From: Prasinococcaceae sp. CCMP 1430
Lineage: Eukaryota > Prasinodermophyta > Palmophyllophyceae > Prasinococcales > Prasinococcaceae
Direction: 5' to 3'
Length of the DNA: 20,176 bases
NCBI GenBank assembly: GCA_013416795.1
Contig: RQSC01001135.1
Span: 109,312 to 129,487, forward strand
Shown: piece after piece, positions 16,100-20,176 of the stretch
How the letters are laid out: every line of letters starts with the position of its first letter
Numbering within the stretch: the first letter of the stretch is position 1
The notes under the pieces: generated by a model
The model's input: only the letters and a program-made list of their open reading frames with translations
Database searches by the model: none
What the model was told of the DNA's origin: nothing
Program-made: the position numbers and the translations under genes

Positions 16100-19000
16100 A
16101 TGGCGCCCCCCTCGCCGGCGAAGTGGGTGCGCCCCATGTCATCCAAGGCAGCTGCATCGCGCTCCGCAGCTGCCGCGAGCGCCGGCGCGAGCAGCAGCGG
16201 CGGCGAGCTCGCGCTCGAAGGCACCACCCCACCGCACACGAGCGAGCCGGGCCCGCGCGCGCTCGCCACACCCGTGCGCAGCTCGCCGCTCAAGGCTGGC
16301 CCGCCGGGGGCTGGCCTCCAGAGTGCTCAGCCCGCGTCTGAACAGGCGCAGACAAAGACAATCGTGGGGCGGAGACCAGAGGTGAAGCTGGGTGCTGCGA
16401 AGGCGGACGCATCGAGGGGCTCGCGCGTGTCGGCTCACGCCGAGGCGCGGATGGCCATCCTGCGCAAGAGGGAGGAGATGCGCGCGCGCCGAGCGCGCGA
16501 AGCAGAGGAGGAGGCCGCGCGCGCCAAGGCCGCCCGCGATAAGGCGCGCGCCGCTGCCCGAGCTGAGCGCGAGAAGGCCGCGGCCAAGCTCAGGGCGCTC
16601 AGACGCCCGCGAGGCGCCCGCGCGGACACCGACGCCGGCGAGGGCGCAGGCGCAGGCGCTGGTACTTGTGCGATCGAGGGCAATGGGCCGTCTGAAGCGC
16701 AGACGAGTGTGCAGGCGCTCGCTGAGACACAGCAGCGCGTGCTGGGCGCGACGGGGATGTCGCCCGGTCTTTCGCCCGCAGGCAGCGCGTCGGGTGCTCA
16801 AGCAGCGCCTGTGGCGGCATCTCCTTCTCATGACGCGCCCAACGATAGCGACGCGGCACATCAGGCCGAGCTGCAGCTCGCTGCTCGCGACAAGCTGCTC
16901 GCAGCCCTGACGAGCGCGGGCGAGTCCGATGAGGTCGACCCGCAGCGCGACGTTCTACTCGCGGCACGAGTGCTGCTCGCAATGGACTCGCCCGAGCGTG
17001 GTGGTGCCGGCGCTGATATGTCGTCCGCTCTCGAGGAGTCGGTGCTTGCACTGGAGGCCGAAGAGGCTACCATGTTGGAAGCCGACGCGGGTATCGCGGC
17101 TGAGACCGAGGCGCCCGACGAACCCGCCAGCCCAGAGGCGTCACAGTCGCCGCCCATTGAGACGCAGGCGCGCTCGCGCGGCCACTCCAACACTGCCGAG
17201 GCCGAGGCCGGCACCGGCGCTGGCGACCGCACGGGCTTGGAAGAAGAGGCTCCGGCGTCCGTCACAACGGGACTCGCAATGTCGGAGTCAATCGCCGAAT
17301 TCCTTGAGCATGAGGCTCTTGCCGCCTCCGAGGTGCAAATCGCTGAGGCGGCGGCGATGAAGGCTGCTGATTCGGCGGTAGCTTCCATTGAACGTGCGCG
17401 AGCTGCTGCCAGCGGCGAAATGCACAGCGATGTCGAAGGCTCACCAGGGGTCTCCGAAACCCCCGCGACCGCCGCCGAGATTGACGTTGGGGGCAAGAGT
17501 GTCTTGGGAGAAGGCCTGGAGGTGGACAAATCGCACGCAGTCGTTGGCACCGACACGAAGCAATGTGCAGATGCGGTGGCAGGCAGTGACAGTTCGCCAG
17601 CTGCTTTTGCTGCGCCTGTCAACTTCGACGTCGCGGCTGGCGCTGGCGCAGATGGACTGGATCCTCACGCACCTACCGATGCGAGAGCTGCTACGGCCAC
17701 GTCTACTTCGCACGATGCCACAGCGGATGACAGCGTCGCTCGACGCTCGCTGCACACCGTGATGGCAACCGCGGCAAATAAAGGGAGTCCCGCGTCGACA
17801 CCGGCCAGAGTGGAAGGCAACCGCCACACGACTGGAGCGGCATCTTCGTCGGCGAAAGCCTCTCCTCCAATACCGTCTGCTGTGGTTTCGGCGATACCGC
17901 CCGCGCCCGCGCCCGCGCCCGCGCAGCCCGCGCCCGCACCTCCACAGGTGCCGCCTGCGCAGCCCTCACCGCCCCCGCCACAGGCTGTGAGCAGCTTCGC
18001 ATCTGTGCTCGCCTACCTCGACCAAGTGGAAGCGGACATTACACCAGACTGGTCGGGGGCCCCGCCTGTCTCGACGTCGGTGCTTTCATCCCCGGCGCAC
18101 TCAACGCTATCTGTAGACACCACCTCGACGTGGGCAACAGGCGCCGCATACCCAGATCCGCCGTCAGGCGCAGGGGCGGGCGCACTGGTTACTGGTGCAG
18201 GGGCTGGCGGGGACGCTGCTGGCTACGCAGCTGTTGCCTACGGCAGCCTTCGTGGCAAAGTCAAAAGCCTTCGTGCCGCGCTGGATGCTTCGCGCTCGCG
18301 CGTATCACAGCTCGAGGCTGCAGCGCGTGATCAGCGCGCCAAGCACGCCCACGAGCTCGAACAAGTCCGATTCGAGGCCGAGATGGCCGCAGAGGCGGTG
18401 CGTACCGCGGCGGACGAGGCAAACGCGCGTAGCGTCGCCTTCATGGACAGGCTGCTCGCGGACAAGGATGCTCTCAGCGCCAGATGTGACAGCCTAGTGG
18501 CCGCTGCCGAGGAGATTGAGGCGGCGCACGCCCGCGCGACGGACGAGATGCGCGCATCGTGGCAGGGCGAATTGAAACGCCACCGCGATTCATGGGCTGC
18601 GGCCGAGCGCGTCAAGCGCGAGGCGTGGGAGTCGGACAAGGCCAGAGAGATCAAAGAGCTCACTATCAAGGTTAGCCAGCGCTCGCCAATTGGATCGCTT
18701 CGCACTAGCGCGCCGCGCCCCATTCACTCGCGGGCGCTCGCACGCTGACCCTATTGCCGCAACGTCTGGCGCAGGGCCTTGAGCCTGAAGTCCAGCGCCT
18801 GGTGGCCAAGCACAAAGCCGATGTGCGTCGTGCAGAGGTCCGCGCGCGTGAGGCCGCGCAGGCGCAGCTCGACGCGCAAGCTGTCGAACACGAGAGTTAC
18901 GTGCGACAGCTGCGCGAGCGCCTCGTGCGCGAACGAGACGATTTGCTGGAAAAAGAGCGCGCCGGGGCCGCTGAGAGACTGCGTGACGCCACCGCGCGCG

Positions 19001-20000
19001 CGGAGCATGCTGCTGAGGTGGCGCGTCAGCGCTTGCGCTCTGAGTTCGAAGCCAGACTCGATGAGGCGACGAGTGACGCTCGCGAGGCCAGGCGGGGTGT
19101 GGCCGATGCGGTAAAGCGCTCGGAATCTGAGGCCGAGCGGCGTGCGGTGGCTTTGGAAGCCGACGCGCGCGAGCGTGTGAGCGCTGCAGAGCGTGCACAC
19201 GAGGCTGCGCGGGCAGCTTGGGAGAGGGAGACTGAGCAACGCATAGCCGAGGCGATCAGGTACGACGCGCACACGATGCCAAGGCCTCGGCGCATCTTTC
19301 TGGCTGGGTTTGCTCCCTGCATTCCGCTCCGCGTTCCTCTCCCTCTGACGCTCACTCCTTGACACAACGCGGCGCCACGCGCTGGAACGCGCGCACACGT
19401 GTGCGCATCCCGTCGGGCGCGCATCGCAGCGAACGCGAGGCGAGCATCCGCTCCGTGTGCGAGGCGGAGCGCGACGCGCAGCTTGAGATGGTCGTTCGCC
19501 GCCTCGGTGAGGAGAGCGAGAGCGTTGCTGCCGCGGCGGCCGCAGGTGAGCGCTTGACCGCGCGCGAGCAGGTCGCCAAGGCGCGCCAAGAGGCATCCGA
19601 ATCGGTGGCTCGCTTTCGTGACGAAGCCGAAGCGCGCGCGCGCGCGGAGGCCCGCGCGGAGAGCGCTGCCGCCGAGTGCAAGCGCCTCAGCGCTGCGATG
19701 GCAGCGCTCGAGGGGCAGTCCGAGGCGGCTCGCGCGGAGGCGGCGCTCATCGACCGACGGAGGGACGCTGCTCTGCGCGACGCAGAAGCGCGCGCAAGCG
19801 ACGCGGAGGAGCGGGCGCTGCGAGCGAACCGGGCGTCTGCTGCTGCGCAGGAGGCTGCGGTGGCCGAAGCAGCGGCGGTCGACGCACGCGTGCGCGCGGT
19901 GCTGGCGCAACGCGACGCCGCCATCCGGCAGCTCGCAGACGAGCTCGAGGCGGTGCGCGCGCAGACGGCCGAACTGCAACGGGAGGTGGCACATGAGTAG
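16100..20000 (+). CDS. CEP131: CEP131/AZI1 centrosomal and basal-body protein, three exons
   Basis: CEP131 is a centriolar-satellite / transition-zone coiled-coil protein needed for cilium assembly in known organisms. Exons are 16100-18670, 18775-19259 and 19430-20000 (TAG), giving 1208 aa. Family landmarks: SFASVLAYLDQVEADI (about residue 635); a coiled coil from about residue 715 with RLLADKDALSARCDSLV and RVKREAWESDKAREIKELTI; then, straight across the first splice, KGLEPEVQRLVAKHK, the most conserved CEP131 segment; later IAEAISEREASIRS across the second splice and LEMVVRRLGEES; and a C-terminal coil ending ELQREVAHE. The N-terminal 630 residues are mostly disordered, Ala/Ser/Glu-rich, with one highly charged helix (KREEMRARRAREAEEEAARA). 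The frame opens at a GTG (16055); the first ATG is 16100. The family assignment rests mainly on the C-terminal half. Confidence 0.88.
18671..18774 (+). other. Intron 1 of CEP131 (104 nt, phase 0)
   Basis: The donor is GTTAGC after ACTATCAAG and the acceptor is GTCTGGCGCAG. A GCTGAC branch candidate lies about 30 nt before it. Joining yields ELTIKGLEPEVQRLV, a hallmark of CEP131. Without splicing the frame ends at a TGA near 18746. Confidence 0.92.
19260..19429 (+). other. Intron 2 of CEP131 (170 nt, phase 2)
   Basis: The donor is ATCAG|GTACGA and the acceptor is GCATCGCAG. A TCTGAC near 19344 and a TTGACAC nearby are branch candidates. Joining gives RIAEAISEREASIRS, in phase with the coiled-coil tail. 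Confidence 0.82.
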
Positions 20001-20176
20001 TCGCCGTGCGCCCCTCCCCCAACCCCACCCCACCCCAAGGTGCCCTCCCATATCAGTGCATTGTTTCACGCGCCTCTCGCACCGTCCAGCCCGCACGCTC
20101 GCCCGCCGCGAGCCGAGGCGCGCGCCGCCGCGCCCCCTCCGCGCGAGCGCGCTCCAGCCAGAGGCCGGCGGCGGCG
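20001..20176. other. Right-edge 3' flank of CEP131
   Basis: The segment is C-rich just after the stop (ccccaaccccaccccacccc-like, 20012-20038), then GC-rich sequence running to the window edge. No gene or motif can be supported in this 176-bp stretch; it may include the 3' end of a following convergent gene. Confidence 0.35.

Noticed and set aside
1-20176. CRISPR arrays, insertion sequences, tRNA or rRNA genes, prophage or viral genes
   Set aside because: No spaced direct repeats, terminal inverted repeats with a transposase, cloverleaf candidates or rRNA-like sequence were noticed; all the genes are ordinary eukaryotic types.

Overview
The window is nuclear DNA of a flagellated, probably algal, eukaryote. 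It is very GC-rich, and several genes carry short GT-AG introns (roughly 57-192 nt). The pieces on either side of these introns join in phase into recognisable eukaryotic proteins. Three genes belong to cilia and centrosomes (IFT74, an NME5/RSP23-like protein, CEP131/AZI1), so the organism builds a flagellum. An arginine-rich tandem CCCH zinc-finger protein of the plant/algal type, high GC and tight spacing fit a haptophyte or similar microalga best. That placement is inference; the sequence alone does not prove it.

Layout: (1) 2-946 (+), RR-TZF zinc-finger protein, cut by the left edge, followed by a run of 50 G. (2) 1579-3381 (-), JmjC ribosomal-oxygenase-like protein with a hydrophobic N-terminus. 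(3) 3956-5340 (+), PPR protein, one intron. (4) 5462-5932 (-), small protein with an IQ motif and a C-terminal CaaX box. (5) 6136-8304 (+), TCF25/Rqc1. (6) 8429-10115 (-), IFT74, one intron. (7) 10186-11080 (+), eIF4E family protein of class III type, two introns. (8) 11377-12216 (-), unrecognised protein, perhaps ELL-like. (9) about 12516-13253 (+), protein with half an F-box-like motif. (10) 13378-15376 (-), NDPK + Dpy-30 + paladin-like phosphatase fusion, one intron. (11) 16100-20000 (+), CEP131/AZI1, two introns.

The eleven genes alternate strand without exception, so each shares an upstream region with one neighbour and a downstream region with the other. Some spacers are tiny: 70 bp separate the IFT74 and eIF4E start codons, and 121-124 bp separate three of the convergent pairs. 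Five genes concern RNA fate or translation (RR-TZF, JmjC oxygenase, PPR, TCF25/Rqc1, eIF4E). Three concern the cilium or basal body (IFT74, NDPK-Dpy30-paladin, CEP131), and the last two of these are head-to-head. The most novel item is the NDPK-Dpy30-paladin fusion, which places an NME5/radial-spoke-type module and a Cys-based phosphatase-like domain in one protein.
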